64,000 bases of DNA from Bacteroidaceae bacterium (GTDB lineage Bacteria > Bacteroidota > Bacteroidia > Bacteroidales > Bacteroidaceae): positions 62,001 through 126,000 of the forward strand of contig JAEEZS010000072.1 in NCBI GenBank assembly GCA_016291905.1, given 5' to 3'. Below the pieces are notes generated by a model that searched no databases, had not been told where the DNA came from, and worked only from the letters and a program-made list of their open reading frames with translations. The position numbers and the translations under genes are program-made. Positions 51,664-59,195 of the stretch are shown piece after piece. Position 1 is the first letter of the stretch; the number at the start of each line of letters is the position of its first letter.

Positions 51664-52924
51664 AGAGTTCTTCAGGGGAGGTGATGCGGGACAGGTCTTC
51701 GAGCAGGGTGGCATAGCGCTCGGCTACGGCGCGGGTATGGCGGCGGCCCTTCTCGGCGGTGGCGGCACGGGGGTCGCCGATGCCGGTGTCGTCGGAGGCG
51801 AGGTTCCAATGACGGGGCAGCCATGCGGTGCCGTCGCGCAAGCCTGTGGGACGGAAGGCATGGGAACGGCCTTCGCCGGCCAGGTCCATCCGCACCAGGT
51901 CGGGGTGGTAGTGGAGCATGGCGGAGGTCTCAAGCTCGTCGGCATGGTCGCCCGGGTGGTCGAAGTAGTCCTTGGCGGGCAGCACGGCATACCAGTTGGA
52001 GACGAGGATGAGCATGTCGGGGTAGTCGGCTGCCAGGTCGCGCACGAAGCCCTTGAAGCCGTTACCGCCATGGCCGTTGACGATGAGCAGACGGCGCAGC
52101 CCCTGATGGTGGAGGTTCGCCACGATGTCCGTGAGCACGGCCTGCTGGGTCTGCTGGCGGAAGTGGAGGCAGAAGGGGAGGTCGCGCTGTCCGGGGTTCT
52201 GCGCCCCGAGCATGACGGGCGGCAGCACCATGGTCCGCACCCCTGCCCGCTCCCACGCCAGCCGTGCGGCATCGACGGCCACGTCGTGACTGAGGATGCA
52301 GTCCGTCAGGTAGGGAAGATGGCCTCCGTGGGGCTCGGTGGCGCCCCACGGCAGCACGGCCACGTCGTAGACGGTGTCCTTCACCTCGCCGTAGGTGGCA
52401 TGGCAGAGGTCGGAGGATAAACTATTGGCCTGCTCGGCAAAGGCAAACAGCTCGCGCGGCAGGTGGCAGTAGCCGGTGGGGTTCTTGTCGAGGTAGTCCT
52501 GATGGTACTCGTCGGCAGGATAGAAGCCCGTGAGTGGGAGCAGCTCGACGCAGAGGGGGGCGTCGTAAGCGCGCTGTGTCTCGTCGAGCACGGCACGGGC
52601 CACAGGCTCGTCGGCAGCATCGGTGTAGTAGATGCCCGTGCGGTAGCGCGTGCCCTCGTCCTCACCCTGACGGTTGAGACTGGTGGGGTCGATGGCGCGG
52701 AGGTAGAGGCGCAGCAGGAACGCCAGCGGCAGCCGCGCATCGTCGTACTGCACGCGCACACACTCGGCATAGCCCGTGGTGTCGGTATATACTTCCTTGT
52801 ACGTGGGGTTCTCGGTGCGCCCGTTGGCAAAGCCCACCTCGGTCATCGTCACTCCCCGTATCTTCTTCAGATAATGCTCGGCGCCCCAGAAGCACCCCGC
52901 AGCCAGATAAATCTCGCGTGTCAT
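51647..52924 (-). CDS. MsrA-creatininase fusion protein
   Basis: 425 residues in one frame. Residues 1-165 are methionine sulfoxide reductase A: GCFWGAEH with catalytic Cys, TGYAECVRVQYDD (His of the usual GHAE is Tyr), YRTGIYY and ADEYHQDYLDKNPTGYCHLP. Residues of about 175-425 are a creatininase (creatinine amidohydrolase) family domain with WGATEPHGGHLPYLTD and NGHGGNGF, the metal-binding motifs. MsrA repairs oxidised Met; creatininase-family members hydrolyse cyclic amides. I know of no established link between the two activities. Confidence 0.85.
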   Translation of the reverse strand: MTREIYLAAGCFWGAEHYLKKIRGVTMTEVGFANGRTENPTYKEVYTDTTGYAECVRVQYDDARLPLAFLLRLYLRAIDPTSLNRQGEDEGTRYRTGIYYTDAADEPVARAVLDETQRAYDAPLCVELLPLTGFYPADEYHQDYLDKNPTGYCHLPRELFAFAEQANSLSSDLCHATYGEVKDTVYDVAVLPWGATEPHGGHLPYLTDCILSHDVAVDAARLAWERAGVRTMVLPPVMLGAQNPGQRDLPFCLHFRQQTQQAVLTDIVANLHHQGLRRLLIVNGHGGNGFKGFVRDLAADYPDMLILVSNWYAVLPAKDYFDHPGDHADELETSAMLHYHPDLVRMDLAGEGRSHAFRPTGLRDGTAWLPRHWNLASDDTGIGDPRAATAEKGRRHTRAVAERYATLLEDLSRITSPEELYEKDC

Positions 52925-52951
52925 CTCGTTCGGTTGTATTCGTCGTTATAC

Positions 52952-53992
52952 TTATTTGTCTTTGGCATCGTCAGTCGGGACGTGGACGACCAGGCGATCG
53001 CCGCTCAGGTCCACCTCGAAGAAATGGGGGATGCGGACGGTGCGGCCGCGGGCATCCTTGTTGTGGCTGTGGACGGACATCATCCACTGGCCGTCGAAGC
53101 GCTGGAAGAGCATGCTGTGGCCGTAGGTGGGCGGCGTGATGGGCTCGGGTTCCTGCACCCACGGGCCATCGAGGGTGCCGCTCTCGCTGTAGGCCACGCC
53201 CTGGGTATAGACGTCGTAAACCCACGACGTCCAGAGCATGCCAAGGCGGCCGGTAGCGGTACGGAAGAGCCAGGGACCGTCGGTGACCTTATTCCAGGTG
53301 ATGCGTCCCTCGCTGTCGCACTCGCGGCTCCAGGGGGAGTCGCTGGCACGGAAGAGCACCCGCGGTTCACCTACGGTGCCACTGAGGTCGGGCTTCAGTT
53401 CAATCTTCTCCACGGTGCCGTTCCAGTTCTGCAGCCACTCGCCGCAGAACACCATGTAGGGCTTGCCATCGGTATCGCGCCAAAAGGTGCCGTCGAGCGT
53501 GGGACGGTCGGCCGGCAGGTAGGCAGGGTCGCCAAAGGCACGGTAGGGCCCCATAGGGTTGTCGGCCCGCAGCACTTGCGAGGCACGGCGCTCAATGACG
53601 TTGCCACGCACGGTGTCGATCTTCACGGCCTGATTGGTGAAAGTGGCAAAGTAGTAGTACCAGTCGTCGCCGGCCCGATGGAGCTCGGCCGCCCAAATCA
53701 TCGGACGAGGCCCCATCCACGAGTCTTCGGCAAACTCGGTCACCCAGAAAGGCCCTTCCCAAAGCTTCAGGTCGGCGCTGCGCCACATCATGCCGCCTGT
53801 GCCCGTCATGTAGTACATCTTGGTCTGCCGGTCGGCCAGCACGGCAGGGTCGCTGAGCCGGATGGAGTCGGTAGGGACGTTCTTCCGCACGGTGAATCCG
53901 CGCTGCGCTACCGCCGTCAGCGGCTGAGCGGCAGTCAGCAGAAGGAGGAGCAGCCCCGCGGCTGCACGCACTGTCAGGTTGTTGTTTTTCAT
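52952..53992 (-). CDS. Glycoside hydrolase family 43-like, secreted
   Basis: 346 residues. Signal peptide ending TAVAQ, then a five-bladed propeller of GH43 type: LSDPAVLADRQTKMYYMTGT with the N-terminal catalytic Asp, WAAELHRAGDDWYYYFATF, and DGTFWRDTDGKPYMVFCGEW. GH43 enzymes act on arabinan, xylan and related side chains. It is a single gene with its own -7 box at 54010, and is divergent from the TIM-barrel gene at 54186. Confidence 0.85.
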   Translation of the reverse strand: MKNNNLTVRAAAGLLLLLLTAAQPLTAVAQRGFTVRKNVPTDSIRLSDPAVLADRQTKMYYMTGTGGMMWRSADLKLWEGPFWVTEFAEDSWMGPRPMIWAAELHRAGDDWYYYFATFTNQAVKIDTVRGNVIERRASQVLRADNPMGPYRAFGDPAYLPADRPTLDGTFWRDTDGKPYMVFCGEWLQNWNGTVEKIELKPDLSGTVGEPRVLFRASDSPWSRECDSEGRITWNKVTDGPWLFRTATGRLGMLWTSWVYDVYTQGVAYSESGTLDGPWVQEPEPITPPTYGHSMLFQRFDGQWMMSVHSHNKDARGRTVRIPHFFEVDLSGDRLVVHVPTDDAKDK

Positions 53993-54009
53993 ATTGTCGC
54001 TTTTTGGGG

Positions 54010-54017
54010 CAAAGATA
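54010..54017 (-). promoter_or_regulatory. Promoter -7 box of the GH43-like gene
   Basis: The minus strand reads TATCTTTG (TAnnTTTG), 18 nt before ATG 53992. Confidence 0.6.
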
Positions 54018-54106
54018 GTGAAAAAATGAAGGATGAAGAATGAAAAATGAAAAATGATAATAAAATCCTTAACTTTTCTTCAAAAAAGATAATGTTTGTT
54101 TTTTCT

Positions 54107-54138
54107 TTTGGACGTCTCGCTTCAACCCCCTATATTTG
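54107..54138 (+). promoter_or_regulatory. Full -33/-7 promoter of the TIM-barrel gene
   Basis: TTTG at 54107-54110 and TATATTTG at 54131-54138 with a 20-nt spacer, the Bacteroidetes consensus arrangement. The ATG is at 54186. Confidence 0.7.
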
Positions 54139-54185
54139 TTCCTGATCCAAAACTATTAATTCCTAATTTCTAATTCCCGATTATT

Positions 54186-54848
54186 ATGAAACGCATTCCT
54201 TCCTACAACGGCACGCTGCGCAGCCACTTCCTGAACGTCCCGAAATGCATCTACTCGTGCAGCGGCATCCTCATCTTCGGCAAGCGCATCAAGTCGCTGG
54301 TGTTCTCCACGGACGTGGCTATCATCAAGAACGTCAACACCGATGCTGTCATCGCCGTCTATCCCTTTACGCCTCAGTCGCAGATTGCCAAGGCGATTAT
54401 TGAGATTGCCGACGTGCCCGTGTTCGTCGGCGTGGGCGGCGGTGTGACGTCGGGCAGCCGCTCGGTGCTGCTGGCGGTGGAGGCTGAGCATCTGGGAGCC
54501 TACGGCGTGGTGGTAAACGCTCCCATCGCCCCCGACGTCATCGCCCGTATCAAGGCGACTGTCGATATCCCCGTCATCGCCACCATTGCCAGCGGACGGC
54601 AGGACGTGGCTGAGCGCATCCGTGCAGGAGCAGACATCCTGAACGTAGCCGTGGCAGCCGACACCCCTGCCGTAGTAGCTGACATCCGAAGCCGGCATCC
54701 CGATATCCCCATCATCGCCACAGGTGGCCCTACGGACGATAGCATCCGCGCCACCATAGCGGCAGGGGCGAACGCCATCACCTATACCCCACCCTCCAAC
54801 GGCGATCTCTTCGCCGAGAAGATGCGGGCTTATCGGTCAAGGGTTTGA
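54186..54848 (+). CDS. TIM-barrel-like protein, unknown function
   Basis: 220 residues, no export signal. Alternating strands and helices (PVFVGVGGGVTSGS, GAYGVVVNAP, IPVIATIASGRQDVAERIRAGADILNVA, IPIIATGGP.DDSIRATIAAGANAITYTPPS) resemble phosphate-binding TIM barrels such as those of ThiG, NanE or 2-nitropropane dioxygenase. I do not recognise a catalytic residue, so no function is given. It is convergent with the SDR gene, 15 nt apart. Confidence 0.7.
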   Translation: MKRIPSYNGTLRSHFLNVPKCIYSCSGILIFGKRIKSLVFSTDVAIIKNVNTDAVIAVYPFTPQSQIAKAIIEIADVPVFVGVGGGVTSGSRSVLLAVEAEHLGAYGVVVNAPIAPDVIARIKATVDIPVIATIASGRQDVAERIRAGADILNVAVAADTPAVVADIRSRHPDIPIIATGGPTDDSIRATIAAGANAITYTPPSNGDLFAEKMRAYRSRV

Positions 54849-54864
54849 GGCTATCAGCCCAAAC
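54843..54864. terminator. Hairpin overlapping two convergent stops
   Basis: GTTTGAGGCT pairs with AGCCCAAAC (one bulge) around ATC, covering the stop of the TIM-barrel gene and reaching the SDR stop. Confidence 0.4.
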
Positions 54865-56102
54865 TACATGGCAAAGGCATTGAAGCCGCCATCGACGACG
54901 GCGACGGTGCCCGTGACGAAGCGCGAGGCAGGAGCAATGAGGTAGTGGATAGTGCCGCAGAGTTCCTCGGGCTGTCCCATACGGCCGAAGGGGGTCTGAC
55001 GAATGACGTCGAGGCCGCGCTGGGTGTAGGAGCCGTCGGGGTTGGTGAGGAGGGTGCGGTTTTGCTCCGTGAGGAAGAAGCCCGGAGCAATGGCGTTGAC
55101 GCGGATGCCTTCGCCAAACTTGCGGGCACACTCCGTAGCCATATAGGCGGTGAAGTTGGAGATGCCCGCCTTGGCTGCGGCATAGCCGCAGACGCGCGTC
55201 ATGGGACGGAAGGCAGCCATCGACGAGAAGTTGACGATGGATCCACGGCCCACGTCAGCCATCGGACGGAGGAACACCTGCGTGGGGATGACGGTGCCCG
55301 TGAGGTTCAGGTCGAGGACGGTACGGAACTGCGCAGGGTCCAAGTCGAAGAAGGTGCCATCGGGGCTGATGGTAGCACCGGGCATATTGCCGCCTGCGGC
55401 ATTCAGCAGGGCATCAACACGGCCATAGCGCGCCATAACCTCATCGCAGTTCTGCTGCACACGGGCCGCATCGAGGACATCGGTAGTGAGGAACAGGGCC
55501 TCGCCCCCTGCCGCGTGGATGTCGCTGACGATAGCCTCGCCTACTTCAGCCTTACGGCCCAGGATAACCACCTTGGCACCCTCGGCAGCAAGGTATTTGG
55601 CAATAGCGCGTCCCAGCACGCCTGTACCTCCCGTAATGACAACGACGTTGTCGGAGATGTCAAATAAAGACCCACCCCCAACCCCTCCCGTAAGGGCGGG
55701 GAGAGGCTGGCGCACAGTTGCAGTATTAGAATTCATATAAGTGTTTTTTATAGTGGTTAATACTTGTTCAAGTTTATTGAATATCTCATCATTAGTAAAA
55801 CGAAGGATTTGAAAGCCCAAAGATTCCAATCGCTCTGATCGAATAACGTCATTTTCGTGCGACTTGGTTTCCAAATGATAGGCTCCATCCACCTCTATTA
55901 TTATTCTATGTTGTAATGATACGAAATCAACGATATAATCTGCTATAACATATTGACGAAAGAACTTTGTTCCTAGCGTTTTTTCTCTCAATTCTCTCCA
56001 TAGGATTAATTCAGCATCAGTTGGATTCAGTCGATTTTGACGAGCATATTCCTTCAAAATTAGATAACGATCAGACGCGGCCCATTTCAACTCTTCATTC
56101 AT
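54864..56102 (-). CDS. DUF559 domain fused in frame to an SDR oxidoreductase
   Basis: 412 residues from ATG 56102 (MNEELKWAASD). Residues 1-120 are a DUF559 (Vsr/endonuclease-like) domain: LNPTDAELILWRELREKTLGTKFFRQYVIADYIVDFVSLQHRIIIEVDGAYH. A linker coded by a terminal inverted repeat reads GGVGGGS. The rest is an SDR: VVITGGTGVLGRAI, NAAGG, SMAAFRPMTRVCGYAAAKAG (Ser, Tyr, Lys), most like D-mannonate oxidoreductase partners of UxuA. SDR translation may really begin at ATG 55736. The DUF559 part belongs to a 518-bp element. Confidence 0.82.
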   Translation of the reverse strand: MNEELKWAASDRYLILKEYARQNRLNPTDAELILWRELREKTLGTKFFRQYVIADYIVDFVSLQHRIIIEVDGAYHLETKSHENDVIRSERLESLGFQILRFTNDEIFNKLEQVLTTIKNTYMNSNTATVRQPLPALTGGVGGGSLFDISDNVVVITGGTGVLGRAIAKYLAAEGAKVVILGRKAEVGEAIVSDIHAAGGEALFLTTDVLDAARVQQNCDEVMARYGRVDALLNAAGGNMPGATISPDGTFFDLDPAQFRTVLDLNLTGTVIPTQVFLRPMADVGRGSIVNFSSMAAFRPMTRVCGYAAAKAGISNFTAYMATECARKFGEGIRVNAIAPGFFLTEQNRTLLTNPDGSYTQRGLDVIRQTPFGRMGQPEELCGTIHYLIAPASRFVTGTVAVVDGGFNAFAM

Positions 56103-56183
56103 ATTTGCACAAGGATTATTCCTGGTTTTTTCACCGCTTGCCAGTTCCCCTCCCTCACGGGAGGGGGTTGGGGGTGGGTCTTT
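55666..56183. mobile_element. DUF559 element with 20-bp terminal inverted repeats
   Basis: AAAGACCCACCCCCAACCCC at 55666-55685 is repeated exactly, inverted, at 56164-56183. Inside each end a second G/C-rich arm (CTCCCGT.AGGG) follows. The element contains only the DUF559 reading frame. No clear target duplication flanks it. Its two ends supply the last codons of uxuA and the linker of the SDR fusion. Confidence 0.75.
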
Positions 56184-57357
56184 TAACAACCGCGAGCACC
56201 CCCTGCACCTGCGCTAAGGCAAACATACGGCCAAGGAAAGAGTAGCCAGCGTTGTAGCCACGGGTCTCGTCGCCGAGCATCGTCTTACCATGGTCGACAC
56301 GCATGGGAAGATTAGGATTTGTGCTCTCGAATATTCGGCATAGCTCAACGAGGTCGGCACGTCCTCCGAGGTGCGAGGCTTCGGTGAAATCGCCGTTGGG
56401 GAACACATGGCACGAGCGCAGATGGACGAAATGGGTGCGCGAAGCATACTTGCGCGCCAGTGCCGTGACATCGTTATGCAGCCCTGCCGAGAGGCTTCCG
56501 GCACAGAAGGTAAGGCCGTTGCGGGGGCTATCGACAGCATGCAGGAACCAGTCAATATCGTCATCGGTACGGACAATACGTGGCAAGCCGAGAACAGGAA
56601 TAGGGGGGTCGTCGGGGTGCACGCAGAGGTTAATGCCGCACTCCTCGCAGACGGGGATGACGGCAGCAAGGAAGTAACGCATATTCTCGCGCAACTCGTC
56701 GCGCCCTATGCCGTCGTAGCGAGCCAGCAGGCTGCGGAAGATTTCGAGGGGGTGTTCGTCGTCCTCGCGGATGTTGCCGCTGACGAAGCCCTGTGTCTTC
56801 ACGATGATGTTGTCCACCAGCCTATGCTCCCCCTCGGGTGTCATCGTGCGGCGCAGCTCCTCCACCTCCGCCAGCACGTCGCGCCCTGGGAAGAGATGGA
56901 ATGCCGCCCACTCCTCACGGGCTCCAGCACGGCGCAGGATATAGATGTCGAAGTAGGCAAATTCGGCATAGGAGAAGAAGAGATTCGACGTGCCGTCAGC
57001 GTTGGGATGGTAGAGGTCGGTGCGTGCCCAGTCGAGCACGGGCATGAAGTTATAGCAGACGGTGGTGATGCCCTCGGCAGCGAGGTTGCGCAGGCTCTCA
57101 CGATAGACGTCAATCTGCTTGTCGCGGTCAGGGCCTCCGTACTTGATGGTCTCGGTAACGGGCAGGCTCTCCACGACGCTCCAGCGCAGGCCGTTCGACT
57201 CGATGTACTCCCGCAAGTCGCGTATGGCCTCACGCGTCCACACCTCGCCCAGCGGCACATCGTGCAACGCCGTCACAATACCCTCCACACCTATCTGTCG
57301 CAGCATCGGCAGCGTAATCTTGTCCTTCTTTCCGAACCATCTCCATGTGAGTTCCAT
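56155..57357 (-). CDS. uxuA: Mannonate dehydratase UxuA
   Basis: 400 residues. The family signature is present: MELTWRWFGKKDKITLPMLRQIG, CVHPDDPP, HFVHLRSCH and RVDHGKTM…GYNAGYSFLGRMFAL. It converts D-mannonate to 2-dehydro-3-deoxygluconate in hexuronate catabolism; the SDR downstream is probably its reductase partner. The final nine residues (KRPTPNPLP) and the stop are coded by the terminal repeat of the DUF559 element, so the native C-terminus has been replaced. Confidence 0.93.
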   Translation of the reverse strand: MELTWRWFGKKDKITLPMLRQIGVEGIVTALHDVPLGEVWTREAIRDLREYIESNGLRWSVVESLPVTETIKYGGPDRDKQIDVYRESLRNLAAEGITTVCYNFMPVLDWARTDLYHPNADGTSNLFFSYAEFAYFDIYILRRAGAREEWAAFHLFPGRDVLAEVEELRRTMTPEGEHRLVDNIIVKTQGFVSGNIREDDEHPLEIFRSLLARYDGIGRDELRENMRYFLAAVIPVCEECGINLCVHPDDPPIPVLGLPRIVRTDDDIDWFLHAVDSPRNGLTFCAGSLSAGLHNDVTALARKYASRTHFVHLRSCHVFPNGDFTEASHLGGRADLVELCRIFESTNPNLPMRVDHGKTMLGDETRGYNAGYSFLGRMFALAQVQGVLAVVKRPTPNPLP

Positions 57358-57390
57358 AGTCTTCTGTTTTTATTTTCCTTATTTTTCCGG

Positions 57391-57398
57391 CAAAGATA
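57391..57398 (-). promoter_or_regulatory. Promoter -7 box of uxuA
   Basis: The minus strand reads TATCTTTG (TAnnTTTG), 34 nt before ATG 57357. Confidence 0.6.
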
Positions 57399-57442
57399 CG
57401 GTTTTATTTTTCATTTTTCATTCTTCATTCTTCATTTTTCAC

Positions 57443-57450
57443 TACCTTTG
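57443..57450 (+). promoter_or_regulatory. Promoter -7 box of the propeller lipoprotein
   Basis: TACCTTTG (TAnnTTTG), 24 nt before ATG 57475. It adjoins AT-rich simple repeats at about 57412-57440. Confidence 0.6.
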
Positions 57451-57474
57451 TGCACGAAAAATGAGTTTTTTGTT

Positions 57475-58473
57475 ATGAAACATCCTCTTCTTACCCTCGT
57501 CTGTGCCCTGTTCTGCGGGGTGGCGCTGCTCGCGTGCAACCAGACGAAGACCGCTGACGATACGGCCTACCTCTTCTCGTATTTCACCGACCAGAACTCG
57601 GGCCTTCGTCTGGCATATAGCTACGACGGCCTCACCTGGACTGCCCTTGAGAAGCCTGACGGCACATCGTTCCTCGCCCCCGTCATCGGCAACGACCGTC
57701 TGATGCGCGACCCCTCCATCTGTCAGGGCCCTGACGGAACGTTCCACATGGTATGGACGTCGTCGTGGTGGGACCGCATCATCGGCTATGCCTCCTCCAC
57801 CGACCTTATTCACTGGAGCGAGCAGCAGGCCATCCCTGTGATGATGCACGAGTCCGATGCCCGCAACAGCTGGGCCCCTGAGCTCTACTACGACGAGCCT
57901 TCCGGCCTGTTCTACATCTTTTGGGCTACCACCATCCCCGGGCGACACAGCGAGGTGGCCGAGAGCGAGAATGAGCGTGGCCTCAACCACCGCATCTATG
58001 CCGTTACCACCCGCGATTTTCGCGAGTTCTCCCCCACCTTCCTCTTCTTCGACCAGTCATTCAGCGCCATTGACGCTGCCATCGTCCGCAGCCCCATCGA
58101 CGGTAGTCTCATCATGACGGTAAAGAACGAGAATCCCAACCCGCCAGAAAAGAACATCCGCATCTCACGCCGAATGGACGGCAACCGCTTCACCTCCACG
58201 CTGGGCGAAGGCACATGGAACCCTGTCAGCGCCCCCATCCACGGAAAATTCTGGGCCGAAGGTCCCGCACCGCTGTTCGTCCACGACACCCTCTACGTCT
58301 ATTACGACTGCTACATGAACCACCACTACGGCGTCAGCCGCAGCCTCGACAACGGCCACACCTGGCAGTCCGTGGATAGCCTCGCCACCTTCCCTCGCGG
58401 CATCCGCCACGGAACTGCTTTCCCCGTCAGCAAGACAGTTCTTAACAATCTGCTGGAATACGTGAAGAATTAA
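57475..58473 (+). CDS. GH43-like beta-propeller lipoprotein
   Basis: 332 residues from ATG 57475. Lipobox LLAC at about residue 20 (GVALLACNQ). A propeller domain follows with LMRDPSICQGPDGTFHMVWTSSW, WAPELYYDEPSGLFYIFWATT and AIDAAIVRSPIDGSLIMTVKNEN, as in GH43/GH32-clan or arabinosidase-like proteins. The acidic residues expected for catalysis (DPS, PEL, DAA) are in the usual places. It is probably surface-exposed and acts on plant polysaccharide side chains. It is divergent from uxuA. Confidence 0.83.
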   Translation: MKHPLLTLVCALFCGVALLACNQTKTADDTAYLFSYFTDQNSGLRLAYSYDGLTWTALEKPDGTSFLAPVIGNDRLMRDPSICQGPDGTFHMVWTSSWWDRIIGYASSTDLIHWSEQQAIPVMMHESDARNSWAPELYYDEPSGLFYIFWATTIPGRHSEVAESENERGLNHRIYAVTTRDFREFSPTFLFFDQSFSAIDAAIVRSPIDGSLIMTVKNENPNPPEKNIRISRRMDGNRFTSTLGEGTWNPVSAPIHGKFWAEGPAPLFVHDTLYVYYDCYMNHHYGVSRSLDNGHTWQSVDSLATFPRGIRHGTAFPVSKTVLNNLLEYVKN

Positions 58474-58499
58474 AACATTAGAAAATAACAGTGTTTACA

Positions 58500-59123
58500 A
58501 TGAAAAAGATTTTCACCCTTGTCGCTGCCCTTGTCGTAGCCGCCGCAGCTTTCGCCCAAACAGCTGAAGAAATCATCTCCCGCATGGAACAGGAACTAGA
58601 CAAGCACAAGAATGACGGCATATGCATGATTACCGACATCAAGGTACCCGTTGCCGGAACTATTTCGACCAAATCCTACACGCTAGGCGACAAAATGCGC
58701 ATTGTAACCAATACCATGGGCATGGAGGTCATCGTCTGGATGGATAACGAAAACGAATGGACCTACAACTCCAAGAAGAACGAAGTGGAAATCAAGAAAG
58801 CCAAGCCAAAAACCAATGCCGAATCAGAAGGCGATATGGAGATGTTCGATGGTCTCAGCGAGGGTTACGATATCTCCATCGACAAGGAGACCGGCAAGAC
58901 ATGGGAACTTCTCTGCAAGAAATCAAAGTCGAACAAAGAAAAGGACGCCCCTAAAAAGATAACCATCATCGTCTCAAAAGCCAGTTACCTCCCCCTCAGC
59001 CTTAGCACTAAGATGTCAGGCATGACGCTGACCATGCACGACTTCGTCTTTGGTGTCAACGAGCGCCAGGTTACCTTCAACGCCGCTGACTACCCCAGTG
59101 CCACCATCGTTGATAAGCGCTAG
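58500..59123 (+). CDS. LolA-like periplasmic protein
   Basis: 207 residues from ATG 58500; a GTG three codons earlier is less likely. Signal peptide ending AAFAQ. The fold suggested is the LolA/LolB half-barrel (EEIISRMEQEL…MRIVTNTMGMEVIVWMDNENEWTYN…). Bacteroidetes have many such paralogues, and lipoprotein sorting should not be assumed. It follows the propeller lipoprotein by 26 nt and may be cotranscribed. A strong hairpin closes the unit. Confidence 0.75.
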   Translation: MKKIFTLVAALVVAAAAFAQTAEEIISRMEQELDKHKNDGICMITDIKVPVAGTISTKSYTLGDKMRIVTNTMGMEVIVWMDNENEWTYNSKKNEVEIKKAKPKTNAESEGDMEMFDGLSEGYDISIDKETGKTWELLCKKSKSNKEKDAPKKITIIVSKASYLPLSLSTKMSGMTLTMHDFVFGVNERQVTFNAADYPSATIVDKR

Positions 59124-59142
59124 CTTCATTAGATTATAAAAT

Positions 59143-59176
59143 GACGCAGGCCGCAAAATGCTTTGCGGCCTGCGTC
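59143..59176. terminator. Strong bidirectional terminator hairpin
   Basis: GACGCAGGCCGCAAA and TTTGCGGCCTGCGTC pair perfectly (15 bp) around ATGC, between convergent stops at 59123 and 59196. Confidence 0.8.
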
Positions 59177-59195
59177 TGTTATTATACCGTTATCA

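Noticed and set aside
52463-54043. 526-residue open frame on the plus strand
   Set aside because: Antisense to the MsrA-creatininase and GH43-like genes.
55660-56190. Target-site duplication of the DUF559 element
   Set aside because: Flanks read CAAAT and TAACA outside the repeats; no convincing direct repeat was found, so none is claimed.
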